Origin: Pseudomonadota bacterium
GTDB taxonomy: Bacteria; Myxococcota_A; UBA796; GCA-2862545
Assembly (NCBI GenBank): GCA_023954855.1
Contig: JAGSGY010000024.1
Span: 1 to 64,000, forward strand
Length of the DNA stretch: 64,000 nucleotides
Reading direction: 5' to 3'
Notes under the pieces: model-generated
Database searches by the model: none
Told to the model about the DNA's origin: nothing
Seen by the model: the letters and a program-made list of their open reading frames with translations, nothing else
Translations under genes and position numbers: made by a program
Shown: positions 27,901 through 35,941 of the stretch, piece after piece
Position numbering within the stretch: position 1 is the stretch's first letter
Layout of the letters: every line of letters starts with the position of its first letter

Positions 27901-28202
27901 ATCCCCGGGTGCGCCAGACGCGCAATCACCCTGGCCTCGCGATGCAGAGACGTCGGGTCGAGGGGGTCGCGCAAGATCTTGATCGCCGCGGTGCGCGTTC
28001 CGGACGCGTGCGATGCGGAATGGACCACACCGGCGCCACCTGCACCAAGACGATGGCCCAGCTGCCAGGCGCCGACCGCCTGCCCGCCACCTTCCATTGC
28101 GCGAGCTGCCGCCAGCGCACGCCACCAGCCGCGCTCAGCGAGCCTCTCGACTCCCTGCCCACGGCGCAGCTGCTCTAGCGCCTGCGCTTGGCTGGTGACC
28201 AT
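24933..28202 (-). CDS. Ser/Thr kinase-ATPase-TPR regulator with degenerate P-loop and non-RD kinase
   Basis: The protein has 1089 residues. Its kinase domain (~45-305) has the Gly loop GAGGAG (53-58), Lys75, HLDLKPDN (167-174, Asp169 present but Leu in place of the HRD Arg) and DFG (190-192). From ~380 an AAA/NACHT-like module follows, where the Walker A position reads GHRGVGAL (407-414): the nucleotide-binding Lys is missing. The Walker B region VVVAIEDA has one acidic pair. The last ~400 residues are Ala/Leu-rich TPR-like helices. The architecture equals that of the protein at 45440-48574, which keeps an intact P-loop. No membrane segment is seen; likely cytoplasmic signalling. Confidence 0.9.
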   Translation of the reverse strand: MVTSQAQALEQLRRGQGVERLAERGWWRALAAARAMEGGGQAVGAWQLGHRLGAGGAGVVHSASHASGTRTAAIKILRDPLDPTSLHREARVIARLAHPGIVRLIDAGTALSGPWSVGEGLPWLAMERAAGGPLTPFCGVLPWHEVKQIVEAILGALAHAHARGVLHLDLKPDNVLVHRVATGFQVKLADFGLATFGLPAERRLQGTPAYMAPEQWRADSALFGPPTDIYALGCLVAALVRGAAPFSGDSSGQRLAHLSARPEIAPRIAAPKRLEAWLLRALAKDPAERFPTAAHARAALADLGPLVDATASAFEASAEATLFLDELDAAPAAEVADVMEALAVPQLRLPATGRRREPLPPVPPPGTAFWGAARAPIAGREVEQDVLWEALLKAVEGATVVRVGIRGHRGVGALALGRWLVERVHEEGACRVLRVASGQPHEDPLRMALIAGAGIAGDADDAHARICRWLGLAWDDPIAATCISAVERTVDAVEAWRQLIQSEAIRGPVVVAIEDARAAERLAPIWETLKGPVLAMFVRASTAVDVEVSLGRLPVDTVRVLLERAARLDPVLASQVAHHTGGLPGYALAVVANMIKVSALVQGPSGLTRLESVELGLPRDQAELWEERVQSAVQAPADLAALERGAVLGLVVATEEFWRVAHYTDPELPLRAATAGLGSMEDDGLWRFAPEARERLLSTARRGGRLEGHHAAIAAVVPADEPGRRAQHLLLAGLPERALADLLSEASHCLLRGDVQLALAAAEQWERCVEELELGADDPRRVDGALVSAEVYEALARREDVQRVVRGVLDRSQGSVRVRLLILLARARGMLDAYAESEALNLQALDLARELGDGELEAKALWNLSFALRFLGRGTEALGVLRESCAAWARCGTALGAAMAARGRASLALLDRDALAGAEGYARAYESFGRAGHAIDARVCAYLACNAYRWAGDLEAAWPLALRSVSAAPSNRRRAYALTLAGLAWARGHRELARREYELAMMRSPGDDETAQSTRLLLVASTAEESKVRELLALVLEGEAIGGHHLADMAWHCRHAAHSCDQVGRTELAAELHGHAERLRAAWMCGDAS

Positions 28203-28246
28203 GCGTCAGCCTACGCCTCGCGAAGCGCGAGCGCACGCCACCGCGG

Positions 28247-28966
28247 CTACATCCAGTTGATGATCGCGCGGAAGTCCCGGCTGGCGCTATCGACGCCCAC
28301 GCCGCGAATACCAGAGCCGCCGTTCCACGCGCCCGAGACCTGCCCAGGCTGGACGGTGAGCGGCGCCGATGGCGCGCCGGGGCCACCCTCGGCAAACAGC
28401 GTCACCGACGTGCTTCCTTCATTCGACACCACGGCCACGGTCTCGCCGTAGCAGGCGTCTGCGCTGAGATCGCAGGAGATGCGGCCCTCGAAGTCCGAGC
28501 AGAGGCCGGAGTCCATCGAGATCACCGTCGTACCCGTGCACTCGGTCACCGAGACCAGAACCTGCGGCCCGTGCGTCTCGACGCCATCGGCGGCCCGGCT
28601 GTGCATCTCGACCACGAACTGGGTCGGAGCCGAAAGCGGAAGCTCGGGAGTGCCGCTGACCGTCAGCGTCGTTCCAGAGCCAGTCACCGACGGGCTGCCC
28701 GCCACGAAGTCAACGTCGCTGACCGTGAGCCAGGCCGACGTGAGTCCGCCCGGGTCATCGGCAAAGCCCTGGAAGGACAGATCCTCGCGGGGACTCCAAT
28801 CGATCGAGAGCGCCGACTGACCGCTGGCGAGCGTCGTCTGCGAACCGGCGAGCGTGACCTCGATCGAGTTGACGGGAGGCGTCGTATCGACGGGATCTTC
28901 GGAGTTGCCATTGCAGTCCGAGCCCATGAGAACAACGAGAAAAGGAACAAAACCGAGAGCGCGCAT
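28247..28966 (-). CDS. Secreted or lipid-anchored beta protein of unknown function
   Basis: The 239-residue protein begins MRALGFVPFLVVLMGSDC. A hydrophobic signal ends at a Cys whose -1 residue is Asp, an irregular lipobox, so lipidation is uncertain. The body is Ser/Thr/Gly-rich beta structure with repeated short strands (TVSDVDFVAGSPSVTGSGTTL) and a four-cysteine segment (ECTGTT, GLCSDFEGRISCDLSADACYG). No family was recognised. It sits 44 bases upstream of the large kinase gene on the same strand, so it may be co-transcribed. Confidence 0.68.
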   Translation of the reverse strand: MRALGFVPFLVVLMGSDCNGNSEDPVDTTPPVNSIEVTLAGSQTTLASGQSALSIDWSPREDLSFQGFADDPGGLTSAWLTVSDVDFVAGSPSVTGSGTTLTVSGTPELPLSAPTQFVVEMHSRAADGVETHGPQVLVSVTECTGTTVISMDSGLCSDFEGRISCDLSADACYGETVAVVSNEGSTSVTLFAEGGPGAPSAPLTVQPGQVSGAWNGGSGIRGVGVDSASRDFRAIINWM

Positions 28967-29048
28967 GAGGAATACACCCTTTGAAAATAGAGTGCGCTCC
29001 TAGCCTGCCCGCTGACAGCTGTCGACGAGTGTCACCGCCGCGTTGCAG

Positions 29049-29930
29049 CTACTTCTTCTGTTCCTGCTTCCACTTGGCGATGTCGACGCTCGCGACGAAG
29101 CCACTCTTCAGGCCCGAACGAAGCACGCCCTTCATCTGGCTGCCCATGCGCGCGATGAAGCCCGCGTCGTCGCCAAACTCGAGCTTCGAGATGAAGGTGA
29201 TCCGCGTCTTGTGCGTGTCACCGTTGTTGACGATGAACATGCCGTAGATGTTCTCGAGGCGGAGGATCGACGAGAAGGCCCAGCGCAGGGACAGCCCCTC
29301 TTCGATCTCGACCCGCTTCATCTCATACTCGGCCCAGGTCTCTGCGGAGACCATGTCCGGCGTGAGCTTCTCGAACCACATCACCGTCTTGTTCTCGTCG
29401 GTGCGGCGGTACATGCGCTGGGTAAAGGTCGCGTAGAACAGCGTGAGGTCGAGCATCAGGTAGCAGTCGGTGTACTCGGCGCCGATGGTGCTGTCGTAGC
29501 CACGCCCGAGGTACTTCGCGGCCTTGGTGCCGTCGGTGCGCTCGGGCAGCTTGTCCTGATGGTTGAACACGATCTCGGCGACCACATCGCGGTCGAAGTC
29601 CATGCCGCCCTGACCAGTGATCATCGGCACGTAGCCGGTGTCGGTCGGCTTGAGCCGGATCTCGTCATACTCGTGACCCGAGTAGGACTTGGCGTCGGCA
29701 TCACTCCAGAAAGTGGCCTCGGTGAGGGCCGCCTGGAGCACCTTCTCGGCCTCTTTGTTGTAGCTCTGAATGCGGACGGTCGAGCCGAATACGCTGGAGC
29801 TCGCTTCTTCGGTCGCGGCGGGTGCGGGCGCTGCCGGAACGTCCTCGGCGATGGCTGTTGGAGCCACCGCGAGGCATGCGAAGAGAGCGAATGTCGAGGC
29901 GATGCGCCAGCTGCTTAGGTGTGCGGTCAC
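29049..29930 (-). CDS. Secreted SRPBCC/START-like protein, tentative
   Basis: The GTG start at 29928-29930 has GGAGG four bases upstream. The 293-residue product has a Sec signal (FALFACLAVAPTAIAED, cleavage after AIA) and an Ala/Pro linker. The ~220-residue body alternates long strands and a helix (RDVVAEIVFNHQDKLPERTDG, CYLMLDLTLFYATFTQRM, KTVMWFEKL, THKTRITFISKLEFGDDAGF) and ends in a basic helix KWKQEQKK. The pattern is reminiscent of helix-grip lipid-binding domains, but there is no firm motif. The 109-base gap to the next gene (GMC) holds nothing recognisable. Confidence 0.65.
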   Translation of the reverse strand: MTAHLSSWRIASTFALFACLAVAPTAIAEDVPAAPAPAATEEASSSVFGSTVRIQSYNKEAEKVLQAALTEATFWSDADAKSYSGHEYDEIRLKPTDTGYVPMITGQGGMDFDRDVVAEIVFNHQDKLPERTDGTKAAKYLGRGYDSTIGAEYTDCYLMLDLTLFYATFTQRMYRRTDENKTVMWFEKLTPDMVSAETWAEYEMKRVEIEEGLSLRWAFSSILRLENIYGMFIVNNGDTHKTRITFISKLEFGDDAGFIARMGSQMKGVLRSGLKSGFVASVDIAKWKQEQKK

Positions 29931-30039
29931 AGACCCTCCGGGGTCATCTTAGCGGCACGGAGACGGCTTCGGTTGAGGCAGTTCGTCAAGCTGTGTGCGG
30001 AACGACGGGATGCGCCGGTCAGAACCCGAACCCCGCCGC

Positions 30040-31446
30040 TCATCTTCCCGCAAGGATCTGCCCAGCCCCGATTCGCGCGAGACTCGCGATCGTGATCTGG
30101 GGGTTCACGCCCGGGGCCTCGGGGAAAGCACTGCCATCGAGCACCCAGAGATTCTTCTGGCCGACCACCCGCCCATCTGCATCGGTGGTGGTTCCGCGAC
30201 AGGCCCCACCAAAGGGGTGCGCGGCGTACTGGTAGAAGCCGCCCGCGATCATCGGCAAGTCGTCGCTCGGAGGCTTGGTGACCCAGCGCTCGGTGCCGTG
30301 TGCAAGGAGCACCCGCTTTGCCCCAGCGGCCAGGTAGAGCTCGGTCATGCGCTGGTAGAAGTGCCGCAGCCTGTCGGTGTCTTCAGGAATCGTCGGGTAG
30401 TCGATGACGGGCCGATTGCCCGGGCCGAGCCGAATCGAGCCCCGTGCCTTGCTTCGAACGAGCGACAGCGCCCCAGCGAGATGGCGATACCGCGCCAAGA
30501 TCTCTTCCGTGGCATCGCCCTCGGCCATCGGCTGCACACTGAACGCAACCGGCTGAACTGCAATGCCCTCTACGACGTACCCAGGACCGGTCCGGCCATA
30601 GACATCGGCAAACTCGAGCACCCCGTACGACATCGGAATGCCGTTGTACGGGTCGAGCACCTCGTCGAAGTCGCCCCAAGCCACCGTCGAGAGATGCAAC
30701 TGCACGCCGGAGCCGGCCTCGATGCCGCTGGCCAAGAGAAGCCGAGGTGTCTGCACCACCCCCGCACAGACCACGACGATGTCGGCCTTGAGATCGCCCT
30801 GGGTGTCCGTGTGCACCGTCCACCCATCCCCGTCGGGGGAGAGGGACAAGGCGCGCGTCTCGGCCAACAGCTGCGCTCCGGCAGCCAGTGCCTTCGGTAC
30901 GAATGACAAGTTCATCGACTGCTTGGCGTTGTACGAACAGCCAATGTGCCGGTAGCCGCACTGCACACAGCCGACGCTGTTGTGGTGCAACCGCTCGCCA
31001 TGCCACCCGAGCCGAGCGGCACCAAGGCCGAGCTTGTAGTTGGCCGCGTTGATCATCGTCCGCGGAATCTCGGAGACCTGCATGACCTCTTCGACGACCG
31101 CCACCTCGGTCATCAGTGCGTCCCAGTCGAGCTTCACGCCGTAGGCGGACCAGCGGTCGACCAGCTCCGGAGGAGGGCGAAAGCAGATCGCGTCATTGAT
31201 GAGCGTCGATCCGCCAACCGCGCGCCCCTGCAGAATCGAGACAGAGCCATCCTCGGTCCCCTGCGCCCCGGCGACCGCGTAGATCTTGGGCACCATCTCG
31301 CGCTCACTCTGGTTGAGGTCGCGGGCGAGTAGATGCTTGCCGGCCTCGACAATGGCGACGCCGTCTCCCCACTGCTCAGCGAGACGATGCGCGGCCGGCG
31401 CACCGCCCGCACCCGAGCCAATCACGATGGCCTTGAAGCGACTCAT
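30040..31446 (-). CDS. GMC family FAD-dependent oxidoreductase (large subunit)
   Basis: The 468-residue protein starts MSRFKAIVIGSGAGGAPAAH, the FAD-binding GxGxxG being residues 10-15. Further GMC features are LQGRAVGGSTLIND near residue 75, a Cys-rich stretch (SVGCVQCGYRHIGCSYNAKQ, residues ~165-185), and the C-terminal HPFGGACRGT and VLDGSAFPEAPGVNPQITI blocks that carry the catalytic region. It lacks its own signal peptide. Its start overlaps the stop of a Tat-signal small subunit (ATGA), as in gluconate, sorbitol or fructose dehydrogenases, where the flavin subunit is carried across by its partner. The substrate is unknown, most likely an alcohol or sugar. Confidence 0.92.
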   Translation of the reverse strand: MSRFKAIVIGSGAGGAPAAHRLAEQWGDGVAIVEAGKHLLARDLNQSEREMVPKIYAVAGAQGTEDGSVSILQGRAVGGSTLINDAICFRPPPELVDRWSAYGVKLDWDALMTEVAVVEEVMQVSEIPRTMINAANYKLGLGAARLGWHGERLHHNSVGCVQCGYRHIGCSYNAKQSMNLSFVPKALAAGAQLLAETRALSLSPDGDGWTVHTDTQGDLKADIVVVCAGVVQTPRLLLASGIEAGSGVQLHLSTVAWGDFDEVLDPYNGIPMSYGVLEFADVYGRTGPGYVVEGIAVQPVAFSVQPMAEGDATEEILARYRHLAGALSLVRSKARGSIRLGPGNRPVIDYPTIPEDTDRLRHFYQRMTELYLAAGAKRVLLAHGTERWVTKPPSDDLPMIAGGFYQYAAHPFGGACRGTTTDADGRVVGQKNLWVLDGSAFPEAPGVNPQITIASLARIGAGQILAGR

Positions 31447-32027
31447 GGCACCGCCTCGTCCCACACCACGGCCACAGTCTGGCCAGGAGGCCGCCCGGTC
31501 GAGATGCAAGGCCCGGGGTGACCCATGAGGTCCTTACTCCCGGCCTCGACCGCGGTGAACGACGAGACCGTCGCCGCATGCAACGACCCCCAGATGGTGC
31601 GGTGAACCGCTAGGGAACTCGTCTTCCAACCGGTGAGAAAGGCAACCTGCTTGTCTCTGGACATCCGACTGAAGCCGGTCAGGCCTAGGGTCCACTCCTC
31701 GAGCAAGAGAATGCCGAGCTTGAGGTCCCGACGCCGATCGGGGGCCAGATCACCGAGCATGCCGTCGACATGGCCTGCGGGGTCCCATCGGCCCTCGAGA
31801 TAGGCGGCCTCGGCCGAGTCTCCGAGCATCGCGAGCGCCACCGCCACCACGATGGCCTCATGCCGCGTGGACATGTACTGGAGGCGTTCGGCGGGTAACG
31901 GCACACGGGGTTCCTGAGCTCCCCAGAGTGCTCGCGCCCCCACCTTCATCGCTGCCAGGCCGCCCAGGCCGGCGATACCAGCCAGAAGAAAGTCCCGTCG
32001 CCGCAGTCTGCTCGGTGGTTCAGCCAT
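31443..32027 (-). CDS. Tat-exported small subunit for the GMC dehydrogenase
   Basis: The 194-residue protein carries a twin-arginine signal (RLRRRDFLLAGIAGLGGLAAM, residues ~7-27). The mature helical part resembles gluconate 2-dehydrogenase subunit 3 family proteins (YMSTRHEAIVVAVALAMLGD, DLKLGILLLEEWTLGLTGFSRMS, TSSLAVHRTIWGSLHAATVSSF). In that family the subunit escorts the folded flavoprotein through the Tat pore. The 4-base overlap with the GMC gene supports a stoichiometric complex. It is divergent from the diheme cytochrome gene with 117 bases between them. Confidence 0.87.
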   Translation of the reverse strand: MAEPPSRLRRRDFLLAGIAGLGGLAAMKVGARALWGAQEPRVPLPAERLQYMSTRHEAIVVAVALAMLGDSAEAAYLEGRWDPAGHVDGMLGDLAPDRRRDLKLGILLLEEWTLGLTGFSRMSRDKQVAFLTGWKTSSLAVHRTIWGSLHAATVSSFTAVEAGSKDLMGHPGPCISTGRPPGQTVAVVWDEAVP

Positions 32028-32144
32028 GCGGGCATGCTACTGGACGCGCCTCGTTTCGCCTATGCTGGAAGCAAAGAGCACCCCGCGATGTTTGTCGAGA
32101 TACAGATCGCGCGACTGCAGCGGTCACTGCCGCCCGGAGACGCC

Positions 32145-32876
32145 ATGAAGCCCACGACCCGATTCGCGATTCTCGCAAGCCTTGGCCTCGGGACCCTCGC
32201 CACCGTGGCCCTTGCGGGTTCCGCCACGGACGGCACGGTCAAGCCGCGCGTCGTGACCAAGATGCACACGCAGTTCGCCATCGCCACCGAGGCGCGCGAT
32301 GCCGTCATCCACGGCGACCTGACCGCTGCCCAGGCAGCGGGAGCTGAGCTCGAAAACTTCAGCATCAAGAACTCGCTTCCCGACCAGTGGCGGCCGATGC
32401 TCGCCGAGACCAAGGCCGCAGCGGCGGCCCTGTCGACGGCCCCTGACCTGCAGACCGCCAGCGGCCTGATCGGCGACCTCGCGCTGTCGTGCGCTGGCTG
32501 CCACGCCGTGACCGGCGGCGGCCCCAACCTTCAAGAGGTGCCGCTTCAAGAGTGGAGCCAGGCCGCGAAGATGCCCCTGCACAAGTGGTCAGCCGACTGG
32601 ATGTGGCTCGGCCTGATCAGTGGCGAAGAAGAAGCGTGGAAGCGCGGCGGCTTCGAGCTGGTCAACGCCGATCTCAAGCCCCGCTTCGAGGACGACACCC
32701 CGGGCGAGGGCTTCACCCAGCTCGAGCAGCTCGTCACCGTGGTCGGCGCGATGACCAACGAACAGTCCGTGGAGCCCGCCGAGCGCGCCGAGCTGTACGG
32801 CCAGTTCATCGGCCTCTGCTCCCAGTGCCACACGAAGATGCAAGAAGCCGGACGCAAGGCCGCGCCGCCTCAGTAG
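32145..32876 (+). CDS. Periplasmic diheme c-type cytochrome
   Basis: The start at 32145 has GGAG five bases upstream. The 243-residue product has a Sec signal (FAILASLGLGTLATVALAG) and two heme-binding motifs, CAGCH (116-120) and CSQCH (~225-229). Helical segments with Trp and Met flank each motif (PLQEWSQAAKMPLHKW; AERAELYGQFIGL), as in multi-helix cytochromes. It is probably the electron acceptor for the divergently encoded GMC dehydrogenase; canonical enzymes of that type use a triheme subunit, so two hemes is a difference. The next gene begins at the base after its stop, implying co-translation with a patatin. Confidence 0.9.
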   Translation: MKPTTRFAILASLGLGTLATVALAGSATDGTVKPRVVTKMHTQFAIATEARDAVIHGDLTAAQAAGAELENFSIKNSLPDQWRPMLAETKAAAAALSTAPDLQTASGLIGDLALSCAGCHAVTGGGPNLQEVPLQEWSQAAKMPLHKWSADWMWLGLISGEEEAWKRGGFELVNADLKPRFEDDTPGEGFTQLEQLVTVVGAMTNEQSVEPAERAELYGQFIGLCSQCHTKMQEAGRKAAPPQ

Positions 32877-33629
32877 ATGGCGCTCGGAATTGCCTTCGAG
32901 GGCTGTGCGGTACGCGCGACCTTTCAGATCGGTGCGCTCACCTGGTTCCTCGACCGGGGCGTGGGCTTCGGCGCCACCGGCGGTTCGAGCTCCGGTTCGA
33001 TCGTGGCGGCAAGTCTCGCCGTCGACCGTGTCGAGACCCTCGAAGCCATGTGGCTCGAGCTTGCGGACACCCCGGTGTTTCGGCCGCGACGAGTCCTGCG
33101 TGGGCGCTGGCCCTACGCGATGAGCCACATCCTCGGCGATGCGCTGAGCAACGGCTTCGGCGCGCGCCGCATGTGCGATGCGCAGATGCCCCTGGTGATC
33201 ACGCTGTCGCAACTTCGCAGGCGCGGCGTGACGAGTCGACTGCTCACGCACTTCGACACCATCCCCATCGCTCGCGCGGTCCGAGCCTCGTGCTTCATCC
33301 CGGGTCCGTACTCGCGCATGGTGCCCATCGGCAGGCGGCTCACCTTCGACGGTGCCTGGAAGGTGCGAACTCCGGTACAGGCCGTCGGTGACCTCGGCGC
33401 GGACCGCGTAATTGCCGTCGTATCGAACCCCGAGGGCCGGCTGCGGCGGGGCGGGCTGCGCAGCCAAGGTCCCCTCGCGAGACCCACGGTCGATCACCGC
33501 ATCCTCGCACCGCTGCGGCCCCTTCCGCTCGCGGGATTCGACTTCGACCGCCCACGCGTCATCGAGGCCATGGCCATCGGCCGGGACAGCGCGGCTGCCT
33601 TCGCCCGAGCCCACGAGTCCTGGCTCTAG
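32877..33629 (+). CDS. Patatin-like phospholipase
   Basis: The 250-residue protein starts at the ATG directly after the cytochrome stop. Patatin marks are FEGCAVRATFQIGALTW (oxyanion/Arg loop), the nucleophile elbow GSSSG with Ser38 (residues 36-40), and the second catalytic residue in TFDGAW (Asp157). No signal or membrane segment is seen, so it is probably cytoplasmic or peripheral. It is shorter than many RssA-type patatins but both dyad residues are present, so it should be an active acyl hydrolase. Why it is coupled to a cytochrome c gene is unclear. Confidence 0.9.
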   Translation: MALGIAFEGCAVRATFQIGALTWFLDRGVGFGATGGSSSGSIVAASLAVDRVETLEAMWLELADTPVFRPRRVLRGRWPYAMSHILGDALSNGFGARRMCDAQMPLVITLSQLRRRGVTSRLLTHFDTIPIARAVRASCFIPGPYSRMVPIGRRLTFDGAWKVRTPVQAVGDLGADRVIAVVSNPEGRLRRGGLRSQGPLARPTVDHRILAPLRPLPLAGFDFDRPRVIEAMAIGRDSAAAFARAHESWL

Positions 33630-33637
33630 GCGCGTGC

Positions 33638-33653
33638 TGTGACTCAGGTCACA
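33638..33653. promoter_or_regulatory. Perfect CRP-class palindrome (TGTGA-N6-TCACA)
   Basis: The 16-base sequence has arms TGTGAC and GTCACA around TCAG, so it fits the CRP/FNR-family consensus TGTGA-N6-TCACA without mismatch. It lies in the 109-base gap after the patatin stop and about 85 bases upstream of the PEGA-like gene at 33739, a plausible activator position. A cAMP-receptor-type regulator is not encoded nearby; the dual CNB protein at 52339 lacks an HTH. Confidence 0.5.
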
Positions 33654-33738
33654 AATCCAACGAAAGCCCATCCGCATCGCCATCACGCGGAGTACGGACG
33701 ACTTGCCACCCCGGCACCTGCCGGACCCGGAGGACTCT

Positions 33739-34326
33739 ATGCTCGCTCTCTCTGTTCTACTCGCTACCCTCACGCCCACCGCCCACGCCGGTGAGGTCAC
33801 CATCACCAAGAAGGGCGTGCTTCCCGCCATTGCCTTCGTCGACGGCGAGTCCGTCGGCAAGGTGAAGAAGAAGACCCCGGCGGTCGCCCAGGTGGCTGAC
33901 GGCCCACACGAAGTGGCGATTGCCCAGGACCCCGACGGCACCTACTTGCGCTGCGTCACCGAGGTCCAGGCTGGCGCCAGCTTCGAGGCGCGTGACGGCG
34001 GCTGCAGCGACCAAGCGTGGACCTTCAAGGACGACCACAGCGTACTGCGCGGCTCGCTGGTTCGGGTGCACGGCGCCGAGACCAACGGAAGGTGGCTCGC
34101 AGTCGACGGTGCACAGCGGGCCTGGGTCATGGGCCCACAGGGTGTGACGCTCAACCTCACGCCCGGCACGCACATCGTCGTGGTCAGTGACAGCGCGGAC
34201 CAGAGCAGCATCGTGTGCCAGGGCCAGATCGCCGTCGCCGCGGGTGAGACCGCTCCGCTCGTGGTCACCGCGACCGGCTGCGTCGGCTTCAAGGACCAGA
34301 TGAACGTGAACATCACGGTCAACTAG
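33739..34326 (+). CDS. Secreted PEGA-like protein
   Basis: The start at 33739 has GGAGG five bases upstream. The 195-residue product has a short Sec signal (MLALSVLLATLTPTAHAG, cleavage after AHA). Residues ~20-80 fit the PEGA-type beta module (AIAFVDGESVGKVKKKTPAVAQ followed by DGPHEV). A second beta module lies at ~115-190 (GVTLNLTPGTHIVVVSDSAD). Three or four cysteines could pair. PEGA domains are surface-associated with unknown ligands. A perfect CRP-like palindrome lies upstream. The convergent flavoprotein gene ends 10 bases after its stop. Confidence 0.75.
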   Translation: MLALSVLLATLTPTAHAGEVTITKKGVLPAIAFVDGESVGKVKKKTPAVAQVADGPHEVAIAQDPDGTYLRCVTEVQAGASFEARDGGCSDQAWTFKDDHSVLRGSLVRVHGAETNGRWLAVDGAQRAWVMGPQGVTLNLTPGTHIVVVSDSADQSSIVCQGQIAVAAGETAPLVVTATGCVGFKDQMNVNITVN

Positions 34327-34336
34327 TCCGAGCCGC

Positions 34337-35941
34337 CTAGAGCTTGCGCAAGTAGCGAATCGCCTTGATCGGCTCGACTGCGGCCGCGCCAAGCACGCCG
34401 CCCATCATCGCTCCGACCACCCCCACGCCCGAGACCTCGCTTCCAGAGAAGTACAGGCCCTTGATCGGCGACCTCGGTCGCAGCCAGGGGTTCTGGAAGC
34501 GCTCAGGTGTAGGCTCGATTCCGTAGATCGAGCCGCGCATGGGCCGCACGAAGTGCTGGGTCGTCGCAGGGGTCCCCAGCTCAGAGAAGGCAAGCAGCGG
34601 CTCGAGCTCCGGCATCTCCTCGAAGAACTGCTTGAGCAGCGCATCGTGCAGGCGCTTCTTCATCGCCTCGTACTCGGGACCGCGCTTCTTCCAAGCGAGC
34701 TTGGCGTAGGGCTCGAACACACTCCAGGGCACGAAGGTGACCGCTTCTCCGGTGTGAATCTGCTCCTCGCCCGGGTCGTGCTCGGGGTCCTTGAGCGAAG
34801 GGAAGCTGCAGTACAGCACCTTCGCCGGCGGAAGCTCGCCCTCGGTATCGATCTCCCAGACGTCCTCTTCGGAGGACCAGGTGCGCCAGAACCACTTGTT
34901 CGCGGAGCCTGCACCGGCAGCGCGAATGTCGCCCTTGAAGCCCATGTACAGGCAGACGTGTGCGGAAGCCGGGTTCAGGCTCTGAATTGAGTCGACCCAG
35001 TCCCCGGTGACGGAGCGCGGAAGCAGACGCTTGGTCGTCGCCATGATGCCCGCCGCGCTGACGATGTTGCGCGCGCGAAGCTCCTCTCCGGACTCGAGAC
35101 GAACGCCAACGGCCCTGCCCTTCTCGATGAGGATCTCTTCGACGGACGCATAGACCCGCGTCCAACCACCCGCCTCGGCGACGGTCCGCAGCAGCTCTTC
35201 GGCGATGCGACCGGAGCCACCCACCGGGTAGTACGCGCCATGGAAGAAGTGGCGGACGACGAGTGCCTGCATGGCGAAGGAGGAGCGACTCGGGACGGAA
35301 CCGTAGTAGCCCCATTGCGCGGCGAGGATGGTGCGCAAGCGGGGGTTGTCGGTGAGTCCGGCCAAGACATCGGCGGTCTTCCTGCCAAGCCACTCACTCG
35401 ACGCACTCGCGAACAGCCGGTCGGCAATCGGCCCCAGTCGCTTGGGCGCGAGACGCGACAGGTAATGGCCACTCATCGAGCGACCGACCTGGCGACACAG
35501 ACCGAGAAACTCGTCGATGGCCTCGCGCTCGTCGGGGAAGGCCGCGATCAGGTTCTCGCGGAACTGCTTGCGATTGCCCGCAAAGTCGATGCGAAAGTCA
35601 TCGGGGAAGTAGAACTCCTCGTAGACATCGCCGAGCGAGGCCCACTCGAGCTTGCCGTCGGTGAGCTTCTTGAGGATGCGACCGGGCATGCTCTTGCCCG
35701 CCACTTCACCAACCGCATGCACGCCGACGTCCCAGGTCCACTTCTTGCGCCGGAAGGTGTGGGTGAAGCCGCCGGGGACGTAGTGCTGCTCGAGGACGAG
35801 CACGCGATGGCCGAGCTTGGCGAGCATGGCTGCGGTCGTCATGCCGCCGATGCCGGACCCAATCACGATGGTGTCGTAGGGCCCACTGTGGTCGGCATCG
35901 CCGCCCGCCTTGTTCCAGAACTTCGGGCGCTTCTCAGTCAT
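34337..35941 (-). CDS. FAD-dependent oxidoreductase of the RetSat/CrtISO (phytoene desaturase-like) family
   Basis: The 534-residue protein starts MTEKRPKFWNKAGG with GAGGA before the ATG. The dinucleotide fold is DTIVIGSGIGGMTTAAML (~24-40), continuing LVLEQHYVPGGFTHTF as in carotenoid isomerases and all-trans-retinol saturases. The C-terminal FAD-contact region reads GLYFSGSEVSGVGVVGAMMGG. Family members saturate or isomerise conjugated polyenes, but bacterial members also act on other lipids. The gene overlaps the end of rbgA by eight bases, so it is read from the same message. No other carotenoid genes are adjacent. Confidence 0.88.
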   Translation of the reverse strand: MTEKRPKFWNKAGGDADHSGPYDTIVIGSGIGGMTTAAMLAKLGHRVLVLEQHYVPGGFTHTFRRKKWTWDVGVHAVGEVAGKSMPGRILKKLTDGKLEWASLGDVYEEFYFPDDFRIDFAGNRKQFRENLIAAFPDEREAIDEFLGLCRQVGRSMSGHYLSRLAPKRLGPIADRLFASASSEWLGRKTADVLAGLTDNPRLRTILAAQWGYYGSVPSRSSFAMQALVVRHFFHGAYYPVGGSGRIAEELLRTVAEAGGWTRVYASVEEILIEKGRAVGVRLESGEELRARNIVSAAGIMATTKRLLPRSVTGDWVDSIQSLNPASAHVCLYMGFKGDIRAAGAGSANKWFWRTWSSEEDVWEIDTEGELPPAKVLYCSFPSLKDPEHDPGEEQIHTGEAVTFVPWSVFEPYAKLAWKKRGPEYEAMKKRLHDALLKQFFEEMPELEPLLAFSELGTPATTQHFVRPMRGSIYGIEPTPERFQNPWLRPRSPIKGLYFSGSEVSGVGVVGAMMGGVLGAAAVEPIKAIRYLRKL

